This document shows, one piece after another, positions 43,251 through 55,399 of a stretch of DNA of 64,000 nucleotides (its first letter is position 1; every line of letters starts with the position of its first letter). The notes under the pieces were generated by a model, which was given only the letters and a program-made list of their open reading frames with translations, was not told where the DNA came from and did no database searches. The stretch is from the NCBI GenBank assembly GCA_014529385.2, contig CM043969.1, positions 67,791,676-67,855,675 of the forward strand. The letters are read 5' to 3'. A program made the translations under genes and the position numbers. This stretch comes from Adiantum capillus-veneris (taxonomy: Eukaryota; Streptophyta; Polypodiopsida; Polypodiales; Pteridaceae).

Positions 43251-43997
43251 TCACAAATGGGAGCGCACATGAATAATCAATTAGTTGAAGTAAAGAGAAT
43301 ATTGATCAAAAGGGACGAGGAAGAAGATTGACATAGTATTGGGAGCCAGAAGATGAGCTCCCCCCCCCCCCCCCCCCCCCCTTTATAGAGAATCATTATT
43401 AAGGGAGAATCATTTTACAAGCACAAGAACCGAAGAAACCTTTCCGTTCTAGATCTTAGACTCGATGGTCGTTTCCTTCCCGTTAGGGAAATCCAAAAGA
43501 CTAGCTCTCAAACCGAATACATTTCCCGTCTATACTAAAAGCGTGAAGCTCTGCAGACCGTTCCTGATTCCGTTTCCGAAATCCCTGAGCGTAGGCCGAA
43601 GCCTCCTTGCTCCCTCTCCATATTAGAGTACCTACAAAAAGCACAAATACAAAAGCAACAAATTGTAGAGCGTGTATGCACAACCTCACATGTTGCTCCT
43701 GGTATGGAAAAGCGACCTCCGTACTCCGACTTGTCACTTGTGTCTCTGACGCGGTAGGGTTTCCTTCTTCCAACGATGGCACTTCTGGGAAAATAGAGAG
43801 CCCTAGGGATGCTTTATAGGCTCCAAGCTGCGGCAGGAATAGCCAATGGAACTCCCCCAATAATAGCATATGCAGACGGCACCGGAATAGCTTGGAGAAA
43901 GAGAGAGCTGGCGGCGGCTTTTTAGAGAGGCAAGAGAGTGAACGTTGCCGTAGGGCTGTTTTTAGCCAATATGGGGGCGCCTCCTATTAACCATACT
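43251..43997. other. No gene seen; contains a C22 run
   Basis: A homopolymer of 22 C lies at 43,360-43,381. A 122-codon minus-strand open frame (43,869-43,501) shows no family signature. Confidence 0.4.
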
Positions 43998-44056
43998 TTA
44001 TTTTAATAAGTGGCTGCCCATTTATTAAGTGGGCAACCGGTCACTTATTAAAATAA
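43998..44056. repeat. Nested palindrome
   Basis: TTATTTTAATAAGTG (43,998-44,012) is exactly complementary to CACTTATTAAAATAA (44,042-44,056). The loop contains a second inverted pair TGCCCA/TGGGCA. Confidence 0.8.
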
Positions 44057-44793
44057 GTGTGTACATGTTTAAAAACTCAATAAAAACTTGTGAGCTGAAA
44101 ATTAATGCTACGCAGCACTCCCAGGCGTCCCTGGCTGCAGCTTCATGCACAGATGCAACACAAACATAGATTTCCTCGAGGAGAAGCATTTGCTTTCCCA
44201 GAAAGGACTTAAAAACATCCTTTTTTTAATCATCAAAAGCTTCTCAGAACCCATGTTTATTCTTGTGCTTGCATCTTTTACCCGGTTCAGATTTCCTCCC
44301 AAACCTCTAGAATATTCCTTGTCTAATACTCCCGTCACCCATCGTGTGACTCATCGGGAATACCCATTCCCTGTCTCCCTCACTGAACATATGGAACAAC
44401 TCCTTCACGATGCTTGATATCACCCATCATATGACACATTAGAGAAGTCCGTTTTCCTGATGGCTTTTATCAGTTCCAATAGATCTACAGTTTCAAGCTT
44501 TAACACTTCAAGAGTACACATTTAAATGTTCTAATTTCATTAAATTGAAATTACTCCGAAAATAAGAGAATAGTCCATTTAGCAACACCCACCACCTTAA
44601 GAGGCTGCCAATCAACATCCAGCTACTGATTACGTGGTACCTCACCCTATAACTCCAATCTGACATGATTGCCATGATGGCCACTCTATGCAATGCCAAA
44701 GACCAAAGTCCCCTATTGCGCAAGGATCCGGGCTCCCAAGCGAGGCTTGAAGTATATCCACCAGCCATAGGAGTCTCTCATGAAGTGTTATGA
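44057..44793. other. No feature seen
   Basis: No coding frame with a domain. The gag region of the gypsy fragment that follows may lie here, but it is unrecognisable. Confidence 0.35.
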
Positions 44794-44957
44794 TCATGTG
44801 AATGGTCAACGCACTGTGGTCTTGTTTGATCCTAGTAGTATACATGATGTGATTAGTGATTCTCTTGTGAAGAGTTCATGTGAATGGTCAACGCACTGTG
44901 GTCTTGTTTGATCCTAGTAGTATACATGATGTGATTAGTGATTCTCTTGTGAAGTTA
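44794..44957 (+). repeat. 82-bp exact tandem duplication in the retropepsin region
   Basis: TCATGTGAATGGTCAACGCA at 44,794 recurs at 44,876, and the match is essentially perfect over the unit. Confidence 0.9.
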
Positions 44958-45215
44958 TTCCAGTGGATCCTATTGTAGTTTTTGGATTTGCTCTTGGCAT
45001 GCACTCCTCACTTAAATATGAATGTCCTAAAGTAACAGTCTCAGTTCAAGAGATTTCGTCTTAAGTTTGTTGTTTCTCCTCTGTCTGGATGTGATATGAT
45101 TTTTGGCATGAAGTGGTCTTTTCGTCTTAAGTTTGTTGTTTCTTCTCTGTCTGGATGTGATATAATTTTTGGCACGAAGTGGTCTAGTGATTTTGATCCA
45201 CAATTTAATTGAAAG

Positions 45216-45219
<4 letters not shown>

Positions 45220-45266
<47 letters not shown>
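45220..45266 (+). repeat. (CT)n within gypsy coding sequence
   Basis: A CT tract of about 23 units after GAAAGAAAA. No LINE lies next to it. Confidence 0.95.
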
Positions 45267-45268
<2 letters not shown>

Positions 45269-45879
45269 ACAAAAGGTGCCTCTCCCATGGTCATTCGGTG
45301 TGAGAAGAGTATTCCTTCTTTGTCTTTAATCTCTCACTGTCATGTTTTGAAAGGGGATAAAACACACAGTCCAATAGCATCTCTCAGTACACAGTCACAC
45401 AATTCAGAAATGAATCAGTCATTGCATGAAAAGGAACCTTTCTTTGTCATACATTCTCGAAAGCCTGAGAAGCGTTTTTTACATGATAGAGATATAATTG
45501 TTTGTAAGGATCATCAAGCCTTCAAATGACTCCAGCCTATATTGAGTACACCTTGAGTGACCGTCAAGCTCAATGGTTACAGTCTTGTGAGCATTTTGAT
45601 GTTTTGATTGATTATGTTCCTAGTAAAGCTAGCCCAATTGCAGATATGACTAATCACGCACGACAGATCTTTGCTTTGGAATCAAGGTCCATAGTACCTA
45701 TTCAAGACTATCTCTTGTTAGCATGAATAGTCAGTATCCATTTTTGGAGTCTCTCATTCGTGACGGTCTCTTGTATTTTTGTCGACGTCGAAGATTTCTT
45801 CGTCGATTCCCTGGAGTTGTTGGCAAACTACACGGAAGCCATGCAGCTCGGTACCAGTACCTCACCTGAAAAGGGGGGA

Positions 45880-46300
45880 TGTCATGTGCACATCTAACCC
45901 TATGTGCATGTGGACAAGCTAACTCCTATATCTAGGATTTAGGACAGTTCTGGTAGCTTTGTGAGCCTATACTCAAGACATGCATGCCCTAACACTTTAG
46001 AGTACTTGCATACACTCTGATTACACATGAGCACAACCAGCATCTGCTAGGTGTGGGCACTGGGGAGTGTTCCCATACAAGTGCATTAGTACCCAACCTA
46101 GGTATTTATGTGCATGTGAAGTACCTCTTATAATTGAGTTTGTTAACTCATTAATTAGTGACATTTTAAGAAATCATGGGTTTTATTGGCATTGCCCGAC
46201 CCAACTTTAATTTCATATATACGTGACCCTAGGGATCACTTCTCAAGCATAAGTCATTACCCTCAATGCAACTTGCAGTATCTCAGCATCTCTAGCGTTT
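45880..46300 (+). mobile_element. gypsy-2 3' LTR (right end not resolved)
   Basis: It starts TGTCATGTGCACATCTAACC directly after the polypurine tract AAAAGGGGGGA (45,869-45,879). The first ~230 bp match 63,767-64,000 (GGGGAGTGTTCCCAT, AACCTAGG). It belongs to the Ty3/gypsy remnant upstream. The LTR end was not found and may lie further right. Confidence 0.7.
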
Positions 46301-47104
46301 TTGCACCAGAGCAGCCTACAACACCCCATCAGTACCGGCGTTTTCAGTATCCAGCCTAACATCGGCGACAATAGATCAGCCCATAGCCTCGACGCAATTG
46401 CAAACCCCATCAATTACCCTAGCGTTTTTCACTTTTCAGCCCTTAGCCTTGCAGATCCAAGCATCAATAGCAAGATTCCATTGCGCAATGTAAAGAAAAT
46501 ATGCCTCTAGCGATAGAGAGGAGGGCCCTTGGAGGGGGGTTTGGGACCCCATCTGGTGGAGTCTATTTTCTCTCTCTCTCTCTCTCACTTACAGAACCTT
46601 CATTAACAATATCATTCTCTCTTTTCTCTCTAGTCTTTGCACGTCTCTCATGAAGTAAAAGGAACCTTGAGTACGCATTGAACACTCATCATGAGCATTC
46701 ACCATCAATCACTTCCGTTGTACATTACATCTGCCATTTGTAGCACCATGTGAGAGATGCTTGAGATAGATTCCTTTTTGTAGTTTCTAGTACAGATACT
46801 TGGCATCTCCCATCCTTGACTCGCACTCTGCAATCATTGCACTTCTCGTGGGGTTTCAGGAGAGGTAGTTAAGTCATTTACTAAAGCGACTAGATAGATT
46901 TTGCATTGGCACTTGGCCAGCATATTCTACAGATCCAACGACCCATTTGTCTATTTGCATCACTACGTCCTCTGAGGCTTGCAAACTGACAGATGCAAAG
47001 GCGACGAACTCTATTCCATAGGAACGAGAGTTATAGGATTGTTTGGGATGCATATACCGGCAGCTCTTGAGGAATTTCCGAGAGATGAGTTTCTAGGTGA
47101 GCAC
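46301..47104. other. No recognised gene; short CT tract
   Basis: It probably contains the rest of the gypsy-2 LTR. A (CT)10 tract lies at 46,570-46,589. Confidence 0.35.
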
Positions 47105-48310
47105 AAGGTTCACTCTTAGTCACATCTAGACTGAGAAATCCGAATTCTTTTATCACGCTTCGGTGTTGGCATGGATATCCAAGGGATGGGATGAATAAGG
47201 ATTTCTTTGCGTATTTCAGAGTGTTCCAAGGGGACTTCTATTAGGGCCTTGCGAGATCTTGCAGATAGGTTACACGCAGATCCTGATGAGATCCTCGACA
47301 TAGCTTCAGAGTTTTTTGAGCATTTATTTACTACAGATTAGTTGACTCATGACATTTTGCATGCTAGAGAAGAGGTTTGGTCTCATGTTCAGCCTATGGT
47401 TATAGAGGTTATGTGTACAGGTAACTAACCCCATTCACTTTGTGGGAGATGTGTGATGCAATTTTGGTCTTGATGGTGTATCTTGGCCAAGAGAGGATGG
47501 TTTGACTCCGTAGTTCTTCTTGCAGTTTTGGGATGTCTCAGCCCCGTTATGCTTTTTGGCTTACAACACATTTTTGAAACAGGAATGATGCCTACCACTA
47601 TGTGTTCGGGCCTCATTTCTGTTATACCAAAAGGCAGAGATGCATCGTGTCTTCGACAGTGGAGGCAGATCACTCTCATGTCTACTGTGTATAAGATCTT
47701 TTCTTGCATTCTTAGTATGCGTTTGAGACCATTTCTGCGAGATTTCATTCATGCTTCTCAAATAGGTTTTGTGCAAGACTGATGCATTTTGGACATCTTC
47801 ACGTTCTATGAGGTAGCATCAGTCAGGACAACAGATAGACTTCATGCTTCTTGATTTTGAGAAAGCTTATGATAGAGTTGATTAGGGTTTCTTAGAGGGC
47901 ACTATTCAGAGAATGGGTTCCCCATATAGTGGATCAGAGGTGTAGCTGCATTATATATATCGTGTTGTCTCTAGTACCATCACCATCAGAGGCCACATTG
48001 GAAGGAGGTTTCCTTTGTCTCGTTCTGCTCGGCAGGGATGCCCCTTGGCAGCTTACTCGTTCTGTTTTTTTGTTGAGGCCATGTCACTCTTCTTGCGCCA
48101 TAGGACACTCTAGTTGCGAGGTCTTATTATGCCTTTAGATGGCTCACTAGATTTGTTGGATCAAGAGTACACAGATGACCCTATGCTCTTTGTACACTAT
48201 GACACACACAATTTGGGATGTTCTCGCTACTTTTTACTTGGCCATTGCACTCATCAAGTGGCAAAAGTGCTTTGGTTTTCTTGTAGGAGTTGATGAGGAT
48301 TCTGGGGTGT
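47105..48310 (+). pseudogene. LINE-D (plant L1-type) RT fragment
   Basis: Frames shift repeatedly, but the order is clear: DPDEILDIASEFFEHLFTTD (linker), FFLQFWDV, IFETGMMPTTMCSGLISVIP, then KGRDASCLRQWRQITLMSTV, LLDFEKAYDRVD (motif A), SARQGCPLA (motif B), EYTDDPMLFV (motif C, with TDD for ADD) and FGFLVGVDED. It is a decayed L1-like ORF2 core. It stops at 48,310, where an inverted piece of the same type follows. Confidence 0.7.
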
Positions 48311-48339
48311 GCAAGAAAAATTTCACTTGACTGCAATGG

Positions 48340-48735
48340 CAAAAATCGATGACACTATCCATAAACAAAAACCAAGGAGAGACGTGTGACAAAGCATGGT
48401 ACAGAAATTGTTTCCAAGGCTCAGCCCAAGGGAACAATTCGCGTACTATGTGCTTGGTAAGCAATGCCTTGCTCTGCATCTTTGGAGTCTAGATCAATAA
48501 TCACCAAGCCTCCCTCCTCTTTAGGCAGGATGTAGTGCACCAAGCTATCGCAAGAAGAACTTGGTTCACCACAAGGGTTCTACCAACCAAAGACATCCAA
48601 GGAAGACCAATGGCAAAGTTTCCTCGTGACAGATTGTAGAACTGACTCAAACTATTGCTTAACTGACACATCAATGCCAACGTGAAAGCCCAAATTATCT
48701 GCATGTCTGTCCTTTGGGTAGGGCTGATTTGCAAT
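48340..48735 (-). pseudogene. LINE-D-like ORF2 fragment, inverted
   Basis: The minus strand encodes LGFHVGIDVS, then GRTLVVNQVLLAIAW, LPKEEGG, IIDLDS and, in another frame, ALLTKHIVRELFPWAEPWKQ. This is the thumb region of L1-type ORF2 that normally follows the RT core. It abuts the plus-strand core of the same type head-on, so the locus is rearranged. Confidence 0.6.
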
Positions 48736-49027
48736 TGTCACCGATTTGGCCCCTATCCATGGATAGGGCTGAATATCTACAAGTGTTGAATGCATCAATA
48801 TATTTGCTGATTTTGCAGGAATCACTTCAGAAGCTGCAGGATTTATGCTACTTGTGAAGCTACATGTACTTGGCATGTGCAAGGCACCCAGAAGAAGGGA
48901 AACTAGTAGAGCATGCATGGACCCATAGAATGGCAAGAAATGCTGAGAAAGGGGGAAGGCTATTGAGGCCTAGCATTTGACAGAGCATGTAGGGCAAGTG
49001 GATACTTAGATAGTACATACATAGCAA
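48736..49027. other. No feature seen
   Basis: Junction DNA between the inverted LINE-D piece and the gypsy integrase fragment. Confidence 0.35.
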
Positions 49028-49770
49028 GTGATGGACCAAGCAAAGCAATTTGCTTATAATAACATTGTACATTCCTCTATTGGAAAAGCTCCTTTTGAGG
49101 TTATTTATGGCAAACCGCATCTTAACCCAATCCTTCTCACCAAGGATAAGATATTCGCAACTGAAGAATTTGTTCGAGACTTGGATACCGCTTACATGCA
49201 AATGAAACGCACTATCCTTAGATCTAAAAAAAAACATAAGAAAGTAGCTGATAGACATCGTCGTGATCTCAAGCTAACTGTGATCTCAAGCTAACTGAAA
49301 GACAATTTGTTCTTCTCAAGTTTGATAAGCGCGACTTAAGAAACGAGCCAATCAGAAAGGGAAAGTTGTAAAACTTTTCAACAGATATTATGACTCGTTT
49401 AAGTTTACGGAACAGATAAATGACGTTGCATTTACATTGGATCTTCCAGAGACTTGGAAAATCAATAATGCTTTTCACATGAGCCTTCTTTGACCTTTCA
49501 TTGGCGAACCTCCTACAAGACCAATTACCGAAGATCCCCTTGAGGTAGATGAAAACTGAAGAAATACTTCTTCCAAGATAGATCATTCACCATCACGAGT
49601 GCCGACTAAAGCCTTGAAGAACTCATCGTAAGTACTTACTAAAGTTTAAAAATTACTCCCCTCTAGATGCTCGATGGATGAGGGCATCAGAATTGCAAGA
49701 TTTTTCAGACATCCTGCATCAGTATCATGAAGCCATACAATTGAGGACAATTGTTCAGTAGCCAAAGGGA
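49028..49770 (+). pseudogene. Ty3/gypsy integrase C-terminus with chromodomain-like end
   Basis: 49,040-49,290 encodes QFAYNNIVHSSIGKAPFEVI, then YGKPHLNPILL and KKKHKKVADRHRRDLKL, the conserved end of the gypsy integrase. After a small duplication and frame changes come VLLKFDKRDLRNEPIRKGK, FTLDLPETWKINNAFHMSLL and finally FKNYSPLDARWMRASELQDF, which resembles a chromodomain (Ty3/gypsy chromovirus). It is followed by a short purine run and TGTAATA, a possible LTR start at about 49,771. Confidence 0.65.
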
Positions 49771-50195
49771 TGTAATATTTTTAGCTACGACTACAGATAA
49801 ATGAAAATGATTTTTGTGCACACAATGAATTTATGAATTTGTTGGTACCAATTATGAACGGGTATATTTTCCATTGTAATGTGCTCCTGGAAATTTATTC
49901 TTGTGCGAATAGTATGATTAGTAGAATAGTAGCCGGACACAATGCAGAATAGTTTAGAACAAGCACATGAATAAGATGGTGTCCCCAGTTCGCTCAGAAA
50001 AGCTAAAATTTAATAGTTTTGCGGTGGCTGCCAAGAAAGTGGCGTCCGGTCGGACACAGTGGAAATACGACCCGGCAAGAGTCGGCAGACTGAGTTGGGA
50101 GAGACATGAAATTGACCGAGTTATAAATGCTCCAGATTAGCCAGAAAAACTTGGTTTTAACTCTCATTTTTAACTCTTAAGGTTTAAAACCTTTA
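49771..50195 (+). other. Possible LTR of the integrase-bearing gypsy fragment
   Basis: It starts TGTAATATTTTTAGC after GCCAAAGGGA and has a TATA-like TTATAAATGCTCC near 50,121. There is no second copy in the window for confirmation. Confidence 0.3.
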
Positions 50196-50199
50196 AAAA

Positions 50200-50740
50200 A
50201 TGAGTGGCCAGGTCAGTATGAGTATCTACACCTCTTCATTGCCTTGGAGGAGCCCGTTGAAGTATCCCAGTGGCTGCAAGAGTATGTAGCAGCTCACTCC
50301 AAATAGCTGTCAAAGTGGTGGATATAGGAGAAGACTGTGAGCCCAGAATCTGAACACAATGAGCCTTCTAGATGGTCCAACGAGTGATGCTACATATCAT
50401 AGTAAAAACTCTATCCCGTTGGTAGAGGTCCAGTTGATGACTTGTATCTCAAATCATTCGTAGATGCCGGTCTATATCCCAACAAAGTAAGCATGAAGAC
50501 TAGATTTGTCCGCGAGCCCTAAAAAAAGGGGTGTGACCCCAGAAGTGCAAAGGGCCATGCAACTGTCCCCCGTGTCACAAACCATCGTGAATACCCACTC
50601 TAATCAACAAATAACCAAATTGCCCTCCACATTGGCTGAGCATATGGGCAAACCCAAAAACACTGTCTCAAAGACTCAAGCTGCAAAGTACATCTTTGGC
50701 ATCTTAGCTCATGACCAATGATGGCACCAACAAGGAATCC
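50200..50740 (-). pseudogene. LINE-D-like 3' end with zf-RVT, inverted
   Basis: The minus strand encodes LRCQRCTLQLESLRQCFWVC, then PYAQPMWRAIW, the zf-RVT zinc-binding region (CxxC, FWxCPxAxxxW) of plant L1 elements. It continues with FVTRGTVAW, SHPFF and DHLEGS. Frames are broken. It directly precedes LINE-E, which runs the other way. Confidence 0.55.
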
Positions 50741-50782
50741 TCCATGCGCAATCGTCCACGTGAAAGGGTCCAAAAGTATGAC

Positions 50783-53700
50783 CAAAACAAGCAAGATTTG
50801 GTCAAATATCCCTGGCGTTCACATGCTTTTTGCTGCGGGGATTTTAATAATGCGCCGGCAAACACGGACAATACAACTGGCCATTCGCATATGTTGAACT
50901 CAGAACGTTCTTCCTGGGATGCTATGGTCAGTGACACAGGTGTTTTGGATCTGTGGGCCAGTACTCGCTCTTCGGAGCGGGGCTACACTTTTGCTCATAA
51001 TGCTCGCTCGGAATATAGAGCACGATTGGATCGGTGGTATGTACTGGGCTCTCCACAATATGATATGTTTGCATGTGATATCAGGATTGATCGCTCCTTT
51101 ACTCTATCTGATCGTTTTCCTCTTTGGCTCTTGATACATAATGAGGCATTGGATGCAGATTCCCCGCTTCCCAATAAGCGATTGCTGTATATTAATAATG
51201 CTTATCTCTCGCATAAGTCATTCCAAAACTTGATTGAAGCGGTGATTCCTCCACTTATCTCTCATATGTTTATAGATGTGGATGTGACTTGGTATTGTTT
51301 TGTCATACGGATCCAAGCAGTCATAGAGTATTATGGTTTGTGGTACATGCACCGGTTGAGAGATAAAATATAGAAAGATAAGGTGACTAGTTAAGCTTTA
51401 GAAAGTGTTGCAGACACTAAACGGCTTACTCAATCGGAACAAGATGAATTATGTGCAACTAAAGCCGCTTTGAGCTTAATAACAAGAGGAAACTGAAAAA
51501 TGAAAAGTTAGATCAAGATAGAATGCTTTAATGGATAAAGGTTGTTCATCGAAGTAGTTTTTTAAGCATTTGCATCATTCAAGGCAATCCATATCTATCA
51601 AAAGGGTTAAGGTCAAGATAGAATGCTTTAATGGATAAAGGTTGTTCATCGAAGTAGTTTTTTAAGCATTTGCATCATTCAAGGCAATCCATATCTATCA
51701 AAAGGGTTAAGGTCAATAGTGGGCAATGGACGGCCAGTAAAAGTCATTTGGCGGATTTCATGGTGGATCATTTTCAAAAAGTTTTTACGAAGCCTGAAGC
51801 GCCTTCAAGGAGGTTTTGCGAGCCAGACAGCTATTGTTGTCATATGTGCATCCTATATTGACAATGAATGATGCAGCTACCCTTGAGGCTAGTTTTATCG
51901 AGGCTGAGTTGCATGACAACTTGCTGCATCTTGGCCGTTGGAAATCCCCTGGATGGGAAGGTCTTACGATTGAATTTTTCCTTCGCTTTTGGGAGTCCCT
52001 TAAACAGCCTCTACTTTTCATGATCAATTATGCATGGACTACACAATCATTGCCGCAATCGTGGAAAGAAGGATTGGTGAAATTGTTGCCCAAGCAAACG
52101 TTATGTGAATACTTCTCGCATTGGCATCCAATCACGCTTATGCCAGTGGTTTACAAATTGTTGTCAAAAATGATAGCTTTCTGTATTAACGATTATCTAC
52201 TCTCGGGCTTACACCCTGATCAATATGGATGCATCCCTCGCCAGCAAATTATGGATAATATTGCTAGTGCTTTCGTTGGGATTGAGTATGCAAAATATAC
52301 TAGACAGGATGTACTCATCATGCAGGACGATATAGAGAAAGCTTTTGACACTATTCAATGGGACTTGCTCAGATCATGACGGCTTTGGGCTTTGGTTCTA
52401 GAATGTGTCGGGTGGTCTATTTTCTATATGAGAATAGTCAATCTGCTGGAATTCTTGATGGTGAACTGACTCGGTTATGGGACCTTGGTAGATCGGTTAG
52501 GCAAGGTTGCCCTTTGAGTGCTATGTTATATGCTATTGCTACGCATCCTCTGTTGTTGTATCTGGACTCCTTAACCGCTTCTGGGCATTTGCATGGATTA
52601 GAATCGCCGTCTTGTGATCATTTTGTGATGTAGGCGTATGCGGATGACTCCATGTTTTGGCATAAAAATAGGCCTGAGGATGTTCAATGCATCATGGATG
52701 CTTTACATCTTTATGGGCTGGCTGCAGGTCTGCAAGTGAATTTTCAAAAATCTAAATTGTTACCATTGCGTCAAATGGATTGGCACTCGGTATTATGGCC
52801 AATGAGATAGTGAAGCCTCATCAAATTGTCAAACATCTTGGTTATCCGCTGGCTTGGTCAGTTAACAATGCGAAATTATTGGATTGGGTTGAGAACAAAT
52901 TGAGGTCTCAATTGCACTATTGGAAATTATCCACTTGATCGCTTCATGTAAGACTCAGAATAGTACAGTCCATATTGGTGGCTTACGTGCAATTCTTCCT
53001 GCCTATGTTGCATTGGCCACCCCGTCGTCTTCGGACCTTGATGTCTCGGATACTAGAGTACTTCTGGTCTACTTCCTCTCAGAAAAAGGGTCTGTGTTTG
53101 CTTGCGATGGATAAGTTATGTACTCCAAAGCGTTGTGGTGGTCTGAATATTCTGCATTTGGGCTCTCATGCTATAGCAAGAAAGGCCACTTTGTTGTTGG
53201 TGTTGGTTGAGCAAAAGCAACCTTGGACGCAAATGTTTGCGTTTCTATGCTCTCATGCGGTTTCTACACCAGTTTTTGGCCATTGGTGGCCGTCGTATTG
53301 GGATGTGGTTTTTGGTAAGTTTGAGGCCACAATACCTGGATGCCCCTTTGCTTCCAGTCTCGTAGCGGATTGGAAATTGGTCACACAGGAATTGTTGTGG
53401 CATGGTAGAGATGATGCCTGTGGAAACTCACTTCGATTGGAAAGTTTGCATTAGAGTCGGGTTTTTTATCAAACTCTTGTTCAATGCTCTCCTAGACAGG
53501 CTTATTTTCTCTGCCAGAAAGGTATTAATAGCATAACTGATGTGACGGACGCTAATGGACACATGCTCTCATTTAGACAAGTTGCTATTACCTTTGGGCT
53601 TGGGACGCACTATAGGCGCATGTGGGACAACATTAAAAATTTGGTTGACTCCATATCTCTTGATTCACCGCTGGTGATGGAAAACCGAATTTGTGATTGG

Positions 53701-54315
53701 CGCTACGCTAGTTCTTCGATCTCTTTGACTTTTGCAAAGAAAGTGTACTGTCATTTGCAGTCGTCCTCCTGGATCCATGAACACTGTGATAAGGTATGGA
53801 ATATGAACAAGAGTGTTACATGGTGGCGGAGTAAAGTCATGAGAGTGTGGCATGAGAAATTGCCTTTGAAGGATCGACTGTTTATGTGGAGATGCGTCGT
53901 TGGGGTTCTCCCGATTGGCAAATTTCTGCAATCCAGAAGATTGGCCTCTTCGAGATGTGTCCGATGTGGTGCAACAGTTGAGAACATTCCACATTTACTA
54001 TGGTCTTGTTCTCATACGCTACAGTTTGTGGATTGCATCTCTACAGCTCTTCGCACACGTTTTCCTGCCATGCATTTTGGTAGGATCTTTGGAGTACTTC
54101 CGCCATTGCTTCGGCCGTATGCATACTTTTTTGGCTGGGTCAGATTTTGGGCGCTTTGGACGGTGTGGAGAGCACGTAATTCCCTCATGTTTCAGCAGAT
54201 TCGAGTGGACTATGTTTCCTTCTTCAAGACATCTCTTTTACAGTCTCCCCAAGTTGCCTATGACTTGGATGAGCTTCCCGTCAGTCATTATGAGCTCTAT
54301 TTTGACTGTTTCTGA
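50783..54315 (+). pseudogene. LINE-E ORF2 (end of EEP, RT, zf-RVT)
   Basis: EEP part (to 51,373): FCCGDFNNAPANTDNTTG, GYTFAHNARSEYRARLDR and SFTLSDRFPL. RT part (51,816-52,730): RWKSPGWEGLTIEFFLRFWE, HPITLMPVVYKLLSK, DDIEKAFDTIQWD (motif A), VRQGCPLSAMLY (motif B) and AYADDSMFW (motif C, after an in-frame TAG). The C-terminal part (53,542-54,315) is open for 257 residues and ends in the zf-RVT (WHEKLPLKDRLFMWRC, CVRCGATVENIPHLLWSC). At least five breaks and a 100-bp tandem duplication (51,513-51,712) inactivate it. Confidence 0.8.
51513..51712 (+). repeat. 100-bp perfect tandem duplication inside LINE-E
   Basis: TCAAGATAGAATGCTTTAAT at 51,513 recurs at 51,613. The two 100-bp units appear identical, so the duplication is recent. 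Confidence 0.92.
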
Positions 54316-54396
54316 TTTCCTGTTTGTAGTATTTCTTATGGGTTTTCCTCATCTTGAGGTTTCCCATTGGTAATTCAATCTGATATTACAAAAAAA

Positions 54397-55395
54397 AAGT
54401 GTGTGTGTGAGAGAGAGAGTGTGGGTGTGCGCCACATCATAACATTGTGACACTCGGACATTGATCGGTATATGCCAAGTGTGGTGCAGTCCTTCGAGCA
54501 TAATGATTATGCACACACGTAGGATGGCCAAGAGACATGCTGGCTTGTTCCAATCGATGCTTGCCTTGGCCCTGAGTGGTGGACATGCTGCTATTGAACT
54601 GAGTTGGAATATCCACCTACCGTCATCTCACTGTTGTCTGCGAGGGGTAGCTGCCTATTACTGCTGCCGAAGCATGATTTCCGAACAGGCATCTTCTCCA
54701 CCGCAGGTTTTACCAGTGTGTGTGACAAGAACTGCGAACGCACATCAATCCTGCCTTCTGGGCATCATGGACAACATGCACAGACTCACACATGACCTAG
54801 CCGGAACTTGAACATCAACAAGGTCTACATGCGCCTAGAACATCACCAACCTTTCCCAAAGTTCAAATCAGTTAGGACAGGGTGCATGCAAGAGTGACAC
54901 TTCTAGAGAGCCACTGGATTCATCCTCTTGACAACTCTTTACTGTATCTGCAAGGTGAACTACGTGGGATTCCAGTCGAGTTCCTAAGGCATGATAGGAA
55001 GATAGGCCAGAGAGAAGCCTCAAGTTTTTCTTTTTCAAAGATCCTGCATACATTGGCCACATGATGCTCTTGCTCTCAGGGATGATGCTAAGGTCCGCCA
55101 ATCCCCGAAACAATTACCCACCTTTGCTATGTGCATCGACGTAATCATGGCAAGAGCATTTACCCCTTGAACAAATGGCTCCATTTGTCATCAACGATTA
55201 TGATGCATACAATTTAACATCTAATATCAGTTTGATAAGCGTGTGACCATCCTGACAAATATAAGTTTTTTTTAAAACTCGAACAGGTTTTTTTGAAGGG
55301 TGGGTTGACAAGCACAAATGCGAACACGAAAAGCTGAGAATGGCTACACAAAGATGGCTGCAATTCTGTGGTAGCAGCATTTGAAAGTAAAAACT
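54397..55395. other. No recognised gene
   Basis: Starts with a (GT)n(GA)n tract (54,397-54,430). A 116-codon plus-strand frame (54,461-54,811) and shorter ones have no signature. The 3' side may contain the degraded end of the PPR pseudogene. Confidence 0.35.
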
Positions 55396-55399
55396 TTGA

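Larger units (their letters stand above)
44794..45730 (+). pseudogene. Ty3/gypsy pol remnant (retropepsin, then RNase H end)
   Basis: 44,794-45,190 encodes a retropepsin-like stretch. VNGQRTVVLFDPSSIHDVIS has DPSS in the place of the DTGSS active site and occurs twice through an 82-bp tandem duplication (44,794-44,875 and 44,876-44,957). GCDMIFGMKW and DFDPQFNWKE follow. A CT tract (45,220-45,266) then interrupts the frame, giving Ser-Leu repeats. 45,526-45,720 gives LSDRQAQWLQSCEHFDVLID, then YVPSKASPIAD, which is the end of a gypsy RNase H. The RT core between them is missing, so the element is an internally deleted fragment. Confidence 0.6.
50770..54396 (+). mobile_element. LINE-E (plant L1-type, 5'-truncated, poly(A) end)
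   Basis: It starts inside the EEP domain and ends with TTCAATCTGATATTAC followed by nine A residues (54,388-54,396). Unlike LINE-A it therefore has an A tail. The total remaining is 3.6 kb. Confidence 0.75.
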
